Shown here: positions 1-9,329 of the stretch, piece after piece
Layout of the letters: each line of letters starts with the position of its first letter
Numbering within the stretch: the first letter of the stretch is position 1
Source of the DNA: an uncultured Prevotellaceae bacterium
Lineage (GTDB): Bacteria; Bacteroidota; Bacteroidia; Bacteroidales; Muribaculaceae
Assembly: GCA_900314215.1 (NCBI GenBank)
Contig: OMUK01000036.1
Span: 1 to 34,591 of the forward strand
Length of the DNA stretch: 34,591 nt
Direction: 5' to 3'
Notes under the pieces: generated by a model
What the model was told of the DNA's origin: nothing
The model's input: only the letters and a program-made list of their open reading frames with translations
Database searches by the model: none
Position numbers and translations under genes: made by a program

Positions 1-388
1 GGGCATAGAGCTCGTCGGCACTCATGTGATGCAACCTGTCGGCACTGTTGAGGATTCCGCCGCCACGACGGGCTATCTCGGCATAGGACAGACCGTTGAT
101 TTTGTCGACAAACTCCTGCTCGCGACTGCCAGCATACACCAGGTGGGTGTGGGAGTCGCAAAACGACGGCAACACCGTGCCCCGCCGGGCATCGACCACC
201 TGCTGAGCGCCCTCGGCGAGCTCGCTCTCGGGGCCGAAGGCGGAGATGCGGCCATCGTCGCCGATGAGCAGATAGGCATCGTGGATGCAGTCAATCTCGG
301 CCATGTCGCTGCCGCACTTGCGCGCGATGGCCGGGTCGCGGGTGATGCCGGCGAGCGTGGCTATGTTATAGATGAGGCAACTGCTCAT
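1..388 (-). CDS. hutI: Imidazolonepropionase, N-terminal part (cut by window edge)
   Basis: This enzyme hydrolyses imidazolone-5-propionate to N-formimino-L-glutamate, the third step of cytosolic histidine degradation. I translated the minus strand directly: 129 residues are visible and the frame stays open to position 1. An early segment reads LLIGDDGRISAFGP, the usual N-terminal beta-sandwich of amidohydrolases, followed by VDARRGTVLPSFCDSHTHL, where H80 and H82 form the metal-binding HxH of the family; the next block (GSREQEF, then ARRGGGIL) is typical of HutI. The start ATG lies inside the 3' end of hutH, giving a 23-bp overlap, so translation is probably coupled. It is the last visible gene of the hut operon. 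About two thirds of the protein lies outside the window, so intactness cannot be judged. Confidence 0.9.
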   Translation of the reverse strand, partial: MSSCLIYNIATLAGITRDPAIARKCGSDMAEIDCIHDAYLLIGDDGRISAFGPESELAEGAQQVVDARRGTVLPSFCDSHTHLVYAGSREQEFVDKINGLSYAEIARRGGGILNSADRLHHMSADELYA

Positions 389-1865
389 GGCGCAGGAATT
401 GAATGGAGTTGTCGATGTGAGGATACATGAGCTGATCGGTGTCGACAAAGGGCACAATCTTGCGGTAGTCGTCGTGTACACGCATGATGGCGGGCGACGA
501 CACGAGCGGACGGCGGAAGTCGAGCGCCTGGGCGGCATTGAAGAGCTCGATGGCCAGCACACGCTCGGCATTGTCGATGACCTTGCGCAACTTCAGAGCC
601 GAGTTGGCGCCCATGCTCACCAAGTCCTCCTGATCCTGGCACGAGGGGATGTTGTCGATGCTCGACGGCATAGCCAGCGTCTTGTTGAGGCTCACACACG
701 AGGCGGCCGTGTATTGCGTGATCATGAAACCGCTGTTGAGGCCCGGCTTGGCCACCAGGAAACTGGGCAGGTCGCGCAGGCCCGACACCAGGCGGTAGAT
801 GCGGCGCTCGCTGATGTCGGCCAGTTCGCTCATGGCAATCGAGAGGAAATCCATGGGCAGGGCAATGGGCTCGCCGTGGAAGTTTCCGGCCGAGATGATG
901 AGGTCGTCGTCGGGGCACACGGTGGGATTGTCGGTAGCCGAGTTAATCTCGGTGTCGATCACCGAGCCCACATAGCGCAGGGTGTCCTTCACAGCGCCGT
1001 GCACCTGCGGCACGCAACGGAACGAGTAGGGATCCTGCACGTGCTTCTTGGGGCGGGCAACGAGTTGGCTGCCCTTGAGCAGAGCGCGCACGGCAGCGGC
1101 AGTCTCAATCTGGCCCCGGTGAGGACGCACCTGGTGCACAGCGTCGAGAAATGGGTCGATGCGGCCGTCGAAGGCATCGAGCGACATGGCGGCAATCACG
1201 TCGGCCCACTGGCTCAAGCGGGTGGCGTTGAGCATCGACCACACGGCCTGTGCGCTCATGTTCTGCGTGCCGTTGAGCAGGGCCAAGCCCTCCTTGCTGG
1301 CCAACTCGATGGGCTTCCAATTCATCTTCTCGAGCAACTGCGCGCCACTCAAAATCTTGCCGTCGACTTCCACCTCACCCAAGCCCACCAGCGGCAGGCT
1401 CATGTGGGCCAGAGGCACCAGGTCGCCCGAGGCGCCGAGCGAACCTTGCGCGTAGACCACCGGGATGATGTCGGCGTTATACATGTCGATCAAGCGCTGC
1501 ACGGTGTCGAGTTTGCAACCCGAGTAGCCATAGCTGAGCGACTGCACCTTGAGCAGAATCATCATCTTCACGATGTCGTTGGGCAGACGGTCGCCCACGC
1601 CGCAGGCGTGCGACTTGATGAGGTTGATTTGCAGCTGCGAGAGTTGGTCCTTGCTTATCGAGACGTTGCACAGCGAGCCGAAGCCCGTGGTGACACCATA
1701 TATGGGAGTGTCCTCGCGCTCGATGCGCTCGTCGAGATACTTGCGGCAGCGCACGATGCGCTCGCGGGCGCCGTCGCTCAATCGCAGCTGGTAGTGGCCG
1801 TAGATAATCTCTCCTATACGTTCGACTGAGAGATGATCGTTACTGATATCATGAATTTTTGACAT
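366..1865 (-). CDS. hutH: Histidine ammonia-lyase (histidase)
   Basis: It deaminates L-histidine to trans-urocanate, the first step of the hut pathway, in the cytosol. The 499-residue protein has the normal family length (about 500). Residues 145-147 are Ala-Ser-Gly within GSLGASGDLVPL; in this family the tripeptide cyclises to the MIO electrophile. The conserved N-terminal YGVTTGFG block (Y56) is also present. The ATG start is followed at once by a good family N-terminus; the gene begins 35 nt after hutU and overlaps hutI by 23 bp, so it is a middle gene of the operon. No missing key residue was seen. Confidence 0.97.
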   Translation of the reverse strand: MSKIHDISNDHLSVERIGEIIYGHYQLRLSDGARERIVRCRKYLDERIEREDTPIYGVTTGFGSLCNVSISKDQLSQLQINLIKSHACGVGDRLPNDIVKMMILLKVQSLSYGYSGCKLDTVQRLIDMYNADIIPVVYAQGSLGASGDLVPLAHMSLPLVGLGEVEVDGKILSGAQLLEKMNWKPIELASKEGLALLNGTQNMSAQAVWSMLNATRLSQWADVIAAMSLDAFDGRIDPFLDAVHQVRPHRGQIETAAAVRALLKGSQLVARPKKHVQDPYSFRCVPQVHGAVKDTLRYVGSVIDTEINSATDNPTVCPDDDLIISAGNFHGEPIALPMDFLSIAMSELADISERRIYRLVSGLRDLPSFLVAKPGLNSGFMITQYTAASCVSLNKTLAMPSSIDNIPSCQDQEDLVSMGANSALKLRKVIDNAERVLAIELFNAAQALDFRRPLVSSPAIMRVHDDYRKIVPFVDTDQLMYPHIDNSIQFLRHEQLPHL

Positions 1866-1900
1866 AAAGTTGTTCTATTTTAAGTTAAGATAATGTGTGA

Positions 1901-3910
1901 TTAAAACTTGAGGTTGTTGATGAGGTCGTCGTCGACCAGGTTGGGCATGGTCACCTTGAGACCCGGCGTGCGCTGCATCTCGCGGGTAATCGTGTCGATC
2001 GAGCCCTTGTTGCGGGCCCAAGAGCGGCGTGCGATGCCGTTGTTCACGTCCCAGAAGAGCATCATCTCGATGCGGCGGGCGCACTCGGGCGTGCCGTCGA
2101 GCACCATGCCGAAGCCACCGTTGATGACCTCGCCCCAGCCCACGCCGCCGCCGTTGTGCAGGCTCACCCACGTGGCGCCGCGGAAGGAGTCGCCTATCAC
2201 ATTCTGCACAGCCATGTCGGCACAGAATTGCGAACCGTCGTAGATGTTGCTCGTCTCGCGGAAGGGCGAGTCGGTGCCCGACACGTCGTGATGGTCGCGG
2301 CCTATCACCACGGGAGCCGTGATCTTGCCCTCGGCAATGGCCTTGTTGAAGGCCAGGGCAATGCGTATGCGCCCCTCGGCGTCGGCATAGAGGATGCGTG
2401 CCTGCGAGCCCACCACCAGGTGGTTGTGGCCGGCCTCGCGTATCCAGTGCAGATTGTCGGCAAGCTGGCCATGTGTGTCGGCAGGAGCATGCTCGAGCAT
2501 GTCGGCAAGCACGTCGGCGGCCAGGTGGTCGGTCACCTCCAAGTCTTCGGGTTTGCCCGAGGAGCACACCCAGCGGAAGGGGCCGAAGCCGTAGTCGAAG
2601 AACATGGGGCCCATGATGTCTTGCACATACGACGGGTAGCGGAAGTGCTTGGCGTCGCGCATCACATCGGCGCCGGCACGGCTGGCCATGAGCAAGAAGG
2701 CGTTGCCGTAGTCAAAGAAGTACATGCCGCGAGCCGTGAGGCGGTTGATGGCAGCCACCTGGCGGCGCAGCGAGGCATGCACCAGCTCCTTGAAGCGCTC
2801 GGGCTCGTCGGCCATCATGCGCTTCGACTCCTCGAGCGTGAGGCCCACAGGATAGTAGCCGCCGGCATAGGGGTTGTGCAGCGAGGTCTGGTCGCTGCCC
2901 AGGTCCACCTTGATATCCTCGTCGGCCAGGCGTTCCCACAGGTCGACGATGTTGCCCACATAGGCCATCGACACCACACGATGCTCGGCCACAGCCTTGC
3001 GCACGGCGGGAATGAGCTCGTCGAGACTCGTGTGCAGCTCGTCGACCCAACCCTGGTCGTAACGCTTCTGGGCTGCCAGGGGGTTGATTTCGGCCACCAC
3101 GCTCACCACGCCGGCAATGTTGCCAGCCTTGGGCTGAGCGCCCGACATGCCGCCCAGGCCCGACGACACAAAGAGCGGAATGCGCCCCTCGGGATTGCTG
3201 CCCATCACCTTGCGGGCAGCGTTGAGCACGGTGATGGTGGTGCCGTGCACGATGCCTTGCGGACCAATATACATGTAGCTGCCGGCCGTCATTTGGCCAT
3301 ACTGGCTCACGCCCAGGGCGTTGTCGCGCTCCCAGTCGTCGGGCTTGCTATAGTTGGGAATCACCATGCCGTTGGTCACCACCACGCGAGGGGCATTGCG
3401 GTGGGAGGGGAAGAGGCCCAGCGGGTGGCCGCTGTACATCACCAGCGTCTGCTCGTCGGTCATCTCGCTCAGGTATTTCATCACCAGGCGGTATTGTGCC
3501 CAGTTCTGAAACACGGCGCCGTTGCCGCCGTAGGTGATGAGCTCGTGGGGGTGCTGGGCCACGGCGGGGTCGAGGTTGTTCTGTATCATCATCATGATGG
3601 CAGCAGCCTGGCGCGAGCGGTGGGGATACTCGTCGATGGGGCGGGCATACATGGGGTAGCGCGGGCGCAGGCGGTACATATAGATGCGCCCATAGGTCTT
3701 CAACTCGTGGGCAAACTCAGGCAGCAGCGTTGCGTGCTGCTCGCGTGGAAAATAGCGCAGGGCGTTGCGCAGTGCCAGTTTCTTCTCCTCGGCAGTGAGT
3801 ATGTCCTTGCGCTTGGGCGCATGGTTTATTGTGGGGTCGTAGGGTTGGGGCTCAGGCAGCACCTGAGGGATGCCGGCTCTGATGTCGGCTTGAAATTCTT
3901 GCAGGGTCAT
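1901..3910 (-). CDS. hutU: Urocanate hydratase (urocanase)
   Basis: It converts urocanate to imidazolone-5-propionate using a tightly bound NAD+ as electrophile. The 669-residue protein belongs to the longer urocanase form, near the size of the animal enzyme (about 676) rather than the roughly 555-residue Pseudomonas/Bacillus form. Recognisable blocks are YGGNGAVFQNWAQY (from about residue 127), MYSGHPLGLFPS (158-169), a glycine-rich SSGLGGMSGAQPKA nucleotide-binding stretch and NPYAGGYYPVGLT. It starts with ATG 12 nt after the ftcD stop and is followed 35 nt later by hutH, so it sits within the operon. The assignment as urocanase is certain; the meaning of the longer N-terminus is not known to me. 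Confidence 0.96.
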   Translation of the reverse strand: MTLQEFQADIRAGIPQVLPEPQPYDPTINHAPKRKDILTAEEKKLALRNALRYFPREQHATLLPEFAHELKTYGRIYMYRLRPRYPMYARPIDEYPHRSRQAAAIMMMIQNNLDPAVAQHPHELITYGGNGAVFQNWAQYRLVMKYLSEMTDEQTLVMYSGHPLGLFPSHRNAPRVVVTNGMVIPNYSKPDDWERDNALGVSQYGQMTAGSYMYIGPQGIVHGTTITVLNAARKVMGSNPEGRIPLFVSSGLGGMSGAQPKAGNIAGVVSVVAEINPLAAQKRYDQGWVDELHTSLDELIPAVRKAVAEHRVVSMAYVGNIVDLWERLADEDIKVDLGSDQTSLHNPYAGGYYPVGLTLEESKRMMADEPERFKELVHASLRRQVAAINRLTARGMYFFDYGNAFLLMASRAGADVMRDAKHFRYPSYVQDIMGPMFFDYGFGPFRWVCSSGKPEDLEVTDHLAADVLADMLEHAPADTHGQLADNLHWIREAGHNHLVVGSQARILYADAEGRIRIALAFNKAIAEGKITAPVVIGRDHHDVSGTDSPFRETSNIYDGSQFCADMAVQNVIGDSFRGATWVSLHNGGGVGWGEVINGGFGMVLDGTPECARRIEMMLFWDVNNGIARRSWARNKGSIDTITREMQRTPGLKVTMPNLVDDDLINNLKF

Positions 3911-3922
3911 AGTTTTAAGAGT

Positions 3923-5635
3923 TTAGATATTGTTGAGTTTAGAGTTTACGAGAGTGATGATTTCATTTTCGGCGGCAATGGCCTGGGCGGTGAGCTCCTC
4001 GGCCTGTGCCACCAGGTGGGCAGCCGCGTCGCGGTCGTGCAGCGAGGCAGCGTTGATTTTCACGTTCAAGCCAGCGCCCAGCACAGCGGCACGGGCTGCC
4101 AGAGCGCCCACGCCGGCGTCGCTCAGGCTGCTCTGCATGCCGGTCTCCACCATGGCCTTGCACACCTCGAAGACGCGCATAGCCTCTTGCATGGTGCGCA
4201 GCGGCACTTGGGCGGCATAGAGCGTGGCAGCCTGAATGGCCTGCGTGCGGGCCTGCTTGTCGGCCTCCGACGCCTTGGGCATACCGAAGGCCTCCATGAG
4301 TTTGTTGAACGATAGGGTGTCCTCATCGACCAGGTGCAGCAGTTGGGCGGCGATGTTCTGGCCCTTGTCGGCCCACTGGCTGAACTCGTGCCAGCGGTCG
4401 TCCCAGCCGCGCTTGTGGCTCGAGAGATTGGCCACCATGGCGCCCAGCGAGGCACCCAGGGCACCCATATAGGCGGCAATCGAGCCACCGCCGGGAGCGG
4501 GCGACTCGCGCGAGGTCTCGAGGGCAAAGTCCTTGACGGTGAGGTCGACGAGCTTGCGGCTCTTGTCGGCATCCTCAATCATGTATTCAATCACCTTCTC
4601 GTGGGGCTTGAAGGGCTTGAGGTCGTCGAGGCCCATCGACTTGATGGCGATAAATATGATGTCGTCCTCGGGGATGCCGGTAGAGCGGTGCTGCTTCTCG
4701 AGAAAATAGCGGCCGGCCTCGATGAGGGCACACTTGGGGATGAGGCCCACAATCTCGGTGCCAGTCACACGCACGCCGCGCTGCTGGGCGCAACGGCACA
4801 CCTCGTCGAAGGCCACGTGCAGCGGCGTCACGTTGATGTCGGTGATATTCATCGACACCTGGGCCACCTTGTACTCGTCGATATACCAGCCTATGGCCTT
4901 GGTGGCCTTGAGCGTGCCAGGCTGCATGATGGTGTGTCCCTGAGCATCCTTCAAGGGCTTGCCGGTGAGCGAGTTGCCCTCACGCACTGGGCGACCCTTC
5001 TCGCGCACGTCGAATGCGATGGCATTGGCACGGCGCGTAGAGGTGGTATTGAGGTTGAAGTTAACGGCAATCAGGAAGTTGCGCGCTCCCACGGCGGTGC
5101 AGCCTGTGCGCTCCATGCGCTCGTCGACGGGGCGAGTGCCGTAGTCGGGCTGGCGGCCTGGGGTGGTGAGCTTCTCGCGCAGGGCCTCATACTCGCCCTC
5201 GCGGCACACGGCCAGGTTGCGGCGCTCGGGGGTGAAGGCGGCTGCCTCATAGCAGTAGCACGGCACCAGCAATTCATCGGCAATGCGCTTGGCCAGGTCG
5301 CGGGCCAGCTGGGCGCACTCGTCGAGACTGATGCCTGCCACGGGGATGAGCGGCAGCACATCGGTGGCTCCCATGCGCGGGTGCGCGCCGTGGTGGTGGC
5401 GCATATCGATGAGCTCGCCGGCTTTCTTCACAGCCTGGTAGGCAGCCTCAACCACAGCCTGCGGGTTGCCCACAAAGGTGACCACGGTGCGGTTGGTGGC
5501 CTCGCCGGGATCCACGTCGAGCAACTTCACGCCTTCTACCTGCTCGATGACAGCTGTGATTTGATTGATTACATTCATGTCGCGGCCCTCACTGAAGTTG
5601 GGCACGCATTCCACGAGTTGTTGTATTTGGCTCAT
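3923..5635 (-). CDS. ftcD: Glutamate formimidoyltransferase / formimidoyltetrahydrofolate cyclodeaminase fusion
   Basis: This bifunctional enzyme moves the formimino group of formiminoglutamate to tetrahydrofolate and then releases ammonia, giving glutamate and 5,10-methenyl-THF; it is the last step of the pathway. Residues 1 to about 335 are the transferase: VECVPNFSEGRD near the N-terminus and RHHHGAHPRMGATD, with H82 at the position of the catalytic His known in mammalian FTCD. Residues about 360-570 are the helical cyclodeaminase, starting with SPAPGGGSIAAYMGALG. Both halves look complete (570 residues; mammalian FTCD is about 540). It is the first gene of the operon, although its reaction is the last one. 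Start ATG at 5635. Confidence 0.96.
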   Translation of the reverse strand: MSQIQQLVECVPNFSEGRDMNVINQITAVIEQVEGVKLLDVDPGEATNRTVVTFVGNPQAVVEAAYQAVKKAGELIDMRHHHGAHPRMGATDVLPLIPVAGISLDECAQLARDLAKRIADELLVPCYCYEAAAFTPERRNLAVCREGEYEALREKLTTPGRQPDYGTRPVDERMERTGCTAVGARNFLIAVNFNLNTTSTRRANAIAFDVREKGRPVREGNSLTGKPLKDAQGHTIMQPGTLKATKAIGWYIDEYKVAQVSMNITDINVTPLHVAFDEVCRCAQQRGVRVTGTEIVGLIPKCALIEAGRYFLEKQHRSTGIPEDDIIFIAIKSMGLDDLKPFKPHEKVIEYMIEDADKSRKLVDLTVKDFALETSRESPAPGGGSIAAYMGALGASLGAMVANLSSHKRGWDDRWHEFSQWADKGQNIAAQLLHLVDEDTLSFNKLMEAFGMPKASEADKQARTQAIQAATLYAAQVPLRTMQEAMRVFEVCKAMVETGMQSSLSDAGVGALAARAAVLGAGLNVKINAASLHDRDAAAHLVAQAEELTAQAIAAENEIITLVNSKLNNI

Positions 5636-5654
5636 AGTTAAAATGAAATTGGTT

Positions 5655-5662
5655 TAAAGGTA
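5655..5662 (-). promoter_or_regulatory. Probable -7 element of the hut operon promoter
   Basis: On the minus strand this reads TACCTTTA, seven of eight positions of the Bacteroidetes -7 consensus TAnnTTTG, 19 nt upstream of the ftcD start. I could not find a -33 TTTG at the usual 19-23 nt distance, so the promoter may be weak or need an activator. No operator was recognised. Confidence 0.4.
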
Positions 5663-5775
5663 AGGATAAAAATAGTTGTTTATGTTCGCATTACAAATTT
5701 AGAGAAAAAAGTCGAAATAAAAATACATTTACGATAATTTTTGCATCGCAGCGCTGCCACTTGTGCCCACGGCAA

Positions 5776-5806
5776 TTGAGCAATTCAAATGATTTTCTTA
5801 CCTTTG
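5776..5806 (+). promoter_or_regulatory. Promoter of engB
   Basis: TTG at 5776-5778, a 20-nt spacer and TACCTTTG at 5799-5806 match the Bacteroidetes primary sigma-factor promoter (TTTG, about 20 nt, TAnnTTTG). The expected transcript start is about 4 nt later, giving a 5' leader of about 20 nt to the ATG at 5832. Confidence 0.75.
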
Positions 5807-5831
5807 CACCAAAAATAGAGAGAGCAAAGAT

Positions 5832-6440
5832 ATGAAAATCAAGACAGCCGAATTTGAAATCAGTAACACCGACTACACCAAATGCCCTGCTACCGACAAG
5901 CCCGAATATGCTTTCATAGGGCGATCAAACGTTGGCAAGTCGTCGCTCATCAACATGCTCACCGGGCGCAACGGGCTGGCCAAGACCTCGGCCACACCGG
6001 GCAAGACACTGCTCATCAACCACTTCATCATCAATGGCGAGTGGTACATCGTCGATCTGCCCGGCTATGGCTATGCCCGCCGCGGCAAGGAGCAGCGCGA
6101 GCAGCTGAGCAAAATCATCAAGAGCTACATCATGGGCCGCGAGCAGATGACCAACCTCTTTGTGCTGGTCGACAGCCGCCACGAGCCGCAAAAGATTGAC
6201 CTGGAGTTTATGAACTGGTGCGGCGAGAATGGCGTGCCCTTCAGCATCGTCTTCACCAAGATGGACAAGATGGGCTACAACGCCGGCCGCCGAAACATCG
6301 AGGCCTACAAGCAGAAGCTGAGCGAGAACTGGGAAGAGCTGCCTCCCATCTTCATCACCTCGAGCGCCGACGGCCGCGGCCGCGACGAGCTGCTCGACTA
6401 CATCGAGGGCATCAACAGCCAGCTCAAGGCCAAACGCTAA
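5832..6440 (+). CDS. engB: Ribosome-biogenesis GTPase EngB (YihA/YsxC)
   Basis: A small TRAFAC-class GTPase needed for late assembly of the large ribosomal subunit in the bacteria studied, usually essential. The 202-residue protein carries all GTP-binding motifs: G1 GRSNVGKS (30-37), G2 in SATPGKT (53-58), G3 DLPG (75-78), G4 TKMD (142-145) and G5 SSA (177-179). Length is standard for the family. It has its own promoter, stands divergent from the hut operon, and is followed by a gap holding the udk promoter, so it is probably a single-gene transcript or reads weakly into udk. Confidence 0.97.
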   Translation: MKIKTAEFEISNTDYTKCPATDKPEYAFIGRSNVGKSSLINMLTGRNGLAKTSATPGKTLLINHFIINGEWYIVDLPGYGYARRGKEQREQLSKIIKSYIMGREQMTNLFVLVDSRHEPQKIDLEFMNWCGENGVPFSIVFTKMDKMGYNAGRRNIEAYKQKLSENWEELPPIFITSSADGRGRDELLDYIEGINSQLKAKR

Positions 6441-6557
6441 TCACCATGGGCGATGCCTCGCGCGCTGCCATAAAAATAGGTCGGGCAAGCGAGCGTGTAG
6501 CGATGGCATTGCAAAATGGCGCGAAACGTGACCGCACAACAATTTTGTGGGGAAAAC

Positions 6558-6590
6558 TTGGGAGATTATCGGGAATTTGCGCTATCTTTG
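6558..6590 (+). promoter_or_regulatory. Promoter of udk-lptB
   Basis: TTG at 6558-6560, 22 nt, then TATCTTTG at 6583-6590. The expected transcript start is near 6594. This also decides the udk start: an in-frame ATG at 6547 lies upstream of the promoter and one at 6592 is at or before the transcript start, so the ATG at 6667 is the sensible one. The rest of the 6441-6666 gap shows nothing I can support. Confidence 0.75.
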
Positions 6591-6666
6591 TATGATGCTT
6601 GCCGGGGCACTCGCACCAGGTGGCGTCGCAAAACTCAAGAATGACCTTTTAAAATCACATAGCGTT

Positions 6667-7296
6667 ATGTTTATCATTGGTATTGCCGGTGGAACCGGTT
6701 CAGGCAAAACCACAGTGGTGCGCAAAATCATGGAACGCCTACCCCAGGGCGAAGTGGGCATCATCTCGCAAGACTCATATTACAAGGATTCTAGCCACGT
6801 GCCCCCCGAGGAGCGGCAAAACATCAACTTCGACGAGCCAGCAGCCTTCGACTGGACGTTGCTGCACGAGCACCTGAAGCAACTCAAGGCCGGCAAGGCC
6901 ATCGAGATGCCCACCTACGACTACCTCACCTGCTCTCGCCAGAAGGAGACCGTGCACATGGAGCCCCACGAGGTGGTGCTCATCGAGGGCATCCTGGTAT
7001 TCAGCGACGCCCGCCTGCGCAAGATGATGGACATCAAGGTATTTGTCGACGCCGACGCCGACGACCGCCTCATACGCGTGATTTCGCGCGACTGCATTGA
7101 GCGCGGCCGCACACCGCAGATGGTGATCGACCGCTACGAGAAGGTGCTCAAGCCCATGCACCAGCTCCACATCGAGCCCGCCAAGAAGTTTGCCGACATC
7201 ATCGTGCCCGAGGGCGGCCACAACGAGGTGGCCATCAACCTGCTCGTCGACTACATCAAGAGCCGCCTGAGCAATCACCAACAGAACAATAAATAA
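6667..7296 (+). CDS. udk: Uridine kinase (uridine/cytidine kinase)
   Basis: It phosphorylates uridine and cytidine to UMP and CMP in pyrimidine salvage. From the chosen ATG the protein has 209 residues, the usual length, and opens directly with the P-loop [16 protein letters not shown]. Further family blocks are DSYYKD after the first strand-helix unit, [27 protein letters not shown] (Walker B-like) and [10 protein letters not shown] in the lid region. In-frame sequence upstream of 6667 overlaps the promoter and looks non-coding. lptB follows after 11 nt, so the two are very likely co-transcribed. Confidence 0.95.
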   Translation: MFIIGIAGGTGSGKTTVVRKIMERLPQGEVGIISQDSYYKDSSHVPPEERQNINFDEPAAFDWTLLHEHLKQLKAGKAIEMPTYDYLTCSRQKETVHMEPHEVVLIEGILVFSDARLRKMMDIKVFVDADADDRLIRVISRDCIERGRTPQMVIDRYEKVLKPMHQLHIEPAKKFADIIVPEGGHNEVAINLLVDYIKSRLSNHQQNNK

Positions 7297-7307
7297 CAAA
7301 CAACAGA

Positions 7308-8339
7308 ATGAAACTACCCTGGGCACAACATAAGAACACTGCCGCCAGCACGCCACAAGCAACCGACGTGGCCGAGAGCGAAGCCGAGCGCATGCAGGCC
7401 GAGCTCATGGCCAAGGAGCGCGAGAAAGAAGCCGCTCTCATCAAGGAAGAAGAAGAGGAGCGCGAGGCCCGCGAAGCCAGCCAAGAGGAGCAGGAAGCCA
7501 AAGCGGCGGCTGCCGACGACGCCCCCCAGAAGGCCGCCAAGCCCAAAAAGAAATCAAAGGAGACTGTGGCCCAGCTTTTCAAGGCCGGCGAGGAGGGCAA
7601 CCTGGTGCTGCGCACCGACAACCTGGTGAAGCGCTATGGCAGCCGCACCGTGGCCAATCACGTCTCGATCAATGTGCGACAGGGCGAAATCGTGGGTCTG
7701 CTGGGCCCCAACGGCGCCGGCAAGACCACCACATTCTACATGACCACCGGCCTGGTGACGCCCAACGAGGGCCGCGTGTTTCTCAACGATGTGAACATCA
7801 CCAAGCTGCCCGTTTACAAGCGCGCCAAGCTGGGCATAGGCTACCTGCCGCAGGAGGCCTCGGTGTTCCGCACCCTCACCGTGGAAAACAACATACGCCT
7901 AGTGCTGGAGATGACCGGCCGCTCGGCACAATACCAAAAGGACAAACTCGAGGAGCTCATCGCCGAGTTTCACCTCGAGAAGGTGAGGAAGAACCTGGGT
8001 AACCGCCTCTCGGGTGGCGAGCGCCGCCGCTGCGAGATTGCACGCTGCCTGGCCATCAACCCACGGTTTATCATGCTCGACGAGCCGTTTGCCGGCGTCG
8101 ACCCTATCGCCGTAGAGGACATCCAGAGCATCGTGTATCACCTCAAGAGCAAGAACATAGGCATCCTCATCACCGATCACAACGCCCCCGAGACGCTGAG
8201 CATCACCGACCGCGCCTATCTGCTCTTTGAGGGCAAAATCCTGTTTCAGGGTTCGAGCGAGGAGCTGGCCGAGAATCCCGTCGTACGCGAGAAATACCTG
8301 GGCCGCAACTTCATATTCCGCCGCAAGAATTTTGACTAA
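7308..8339 (+). CDS. lptB: LPS export ABC transporter ATPase LptB with a long charged N-terminal extension
   Basis: LptB is the cytoplasmic ATPase of LptB2FGC, which extracts lipopolysaccharide from the inner membrane. Residues about 98-343 form a complete ATPase: Walker [10 protein letters not shown] (133-141), Q-loop in YLPQEASVF (179-187), signature LSGGERRR (234-241), Walker B FIMLDEP (254-260) and H-loop His (291). [13 protein letters not shown] and [16 protein letters not shown] are LptB hallmarks. Residues 1 to about 95 are unusual: Glu/Ala/Lys-rich, probably a long helix or coiled coil (about 22-70) followed by a lysine-rich stretch (78-84). Typical LptB is about 240 residues and starts at the ATPase core. 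An ATG at 7308, 11 nt after udk, makes the extension likely to be translated, though a later start cannot be excluded. Confidence 0.92.
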   Translation: MKLPWAQHKNTAASTPQATDVAESEAERMQAELMAKEREKEAALIKEEEEEREAREASQEEQEAKAAAADDAPQKAAKPKKKSKETVAQLFKAGEEGNLVLRTDNLVKRYGSRTVANHVSINVRQGEIVGLLGPNGAGKTTTFYMTTGLVTPNEGRVFLNDVNITKLPVYKRAKLGIGYLPQEASVFRTLTVENNIRLVLEMTGRSAQYQKDKLEELIAEFHLEKVRKNLGNRLSGGERRRCEIARCLAINPRFIMLDEPFAGVDPIAVEDIQSIVYHLKSKNIGILITDHNAPETLSITDRAYLLFEGKILFQGSSEELAENPVVREKYLGRNFIFRRKNFD

Positions 8340-8399
8340 ATCGCCGTAACGATAACTTGACCTTGGCGCTACCACACGCACGATGTCGCGCCCTGTGCC

Positions 8400-9284
8400 T
8401 TATCGCTGGCGCTGGAGCAGGCGGCTGGCGTAGACAAAGAGCAGGATCACGGCCACCGCGCTGCACAGGGCATCGACGGGGAAATGGCCGCGGGCGGGCA
8501 CGCCTATCAGGTTGAAGGCGTCGAGCTGCATGGCGGTGTGCTCGTCGAGGTAATAGAATATCACCACCATCGAGTTGTTGAGCGCATGGGCAATGATGGG
8601 CACCCACAGGCTGCGGGTCCACACCATGAGGTAGCCCAGCCACATGCCCAGCAGCATGCGGGGCACAAAACCGAAAAATTGCAAGTGAAAGGCGCTGAAG
8701 AGCACGCCCACGCCCAAGATGGCCAAGTGGCGATTCATGGGGCGGTCGATGCACAAGCCCAGCAGCGAGCCGCGGAAGAAGGTCTCCTCGCCCACCGCCG
8801 TGACCACGCCCACCACCAGCACCATGGCAATCATCATTGCGAGCGAGTTGCCGCGCAGCAAGCCGTCGGTAGCCTGCTGGGCCAGGTCCTCGTAGTGGCG
8901 CAGCGACTGCTCCAGGGCGCTCATGCTATCGGGCAGCGAGATGTGGGCATTCCAGTGCACGAGATAATTCATGGCAGGAATCGACACACAATACATGAGC
9001 ACGACCACCAGTATGGCCTGCCATGTGGGCGCCACGTCGTAGCGCAAGTCGTGCCAGGGCCGGCGGGTGAAAAACCAGGCGCACAGCACAGCCGGCAGGA
9101 AGAAGGCCACCGCATTTTGCAGCACCTGCACCACCAGAGTCATGCCCTTGCCGCTGCCGCCGGGCACCCTCGTGAGCACGATAGCCACGGCCGAGGCGAT
9201 GAGCAGGCCAACGAACATGAAGAAAAACACCAGTAGCATCCTGGTGGTAAATTTCAAAGTGGGCTTTTGCGCTTGATTTTCCAT
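8400..9284 (-). CDS. CPBP-family intramembrane metalloprotease (CAAX protease/Abi-like)
   Basis: A 294-residue multi-pass membrane protein of the CPBP (Rce1-like) family, whose members are membrane-embedded proteases with varied or unknown targets. The catalytic signatures are present: GEETFFRG with E166-E167 and R171, the FxxxH motif FSAFH (196-200) and HALNN (233-237). About seven or eight hydrophobic segments are visible. I chose the ATG at 9284; a TTG three codons upstream is also in frame. It is the last gene of the ileS cluster, 45 nt after the DUF4296 gene, and converges on lptB across a 60-bp gap in which I see no clear terminator. The substrate cannot be told from sequence. Confidence 0.88.
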   Translation of the reverse strand: MENQAQKPTLKFTTRMLLVFFFMFVGLLIASAVAIVLTRVPGGSGKGMTLVVQVLQNAVAFFLPAVLCAWFFTRRPWHDLRYDVAPTWQAILVVVLMYCVSIPAMNYLVHWNAHISLPDSMSALEQSLRHYEDLAQQATDGLLRGNSLAMMIAMVLVVGVVTAVGEETFFRGSLLGLCIDRPMNRHLAILGVGVLFSAFHLQFFGFVPRMLLGMWLGYLMVWTRSLWVPIIAHALNNSMVVIFYYLDEHTAMQLDAFNLIGVPARGHFPVDALCSAVAVILLFVYASRLLQRQR

Positions 9285-9329
9285 ACGCGCCAATATACGT
9301 TATTTTTTATATGTTTTCAGTAGAGATTA

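Noticed and set aside
372..4315. Long plus-strand frames opposite hutH, hutU and ftcD (485 and 719 codons)
   Set aside because: Same antisense shadow effect; composition is His/Val/Ala/Gly-rich with no motif or promoter, while the minus-strand products are clear enzymes.
6547..6666. Upstream in-frame start giving udk 40 extra residues
   Set aside because: This start lies before the -7 element at 6583-6590, and the family N-terminus begins at 6667.
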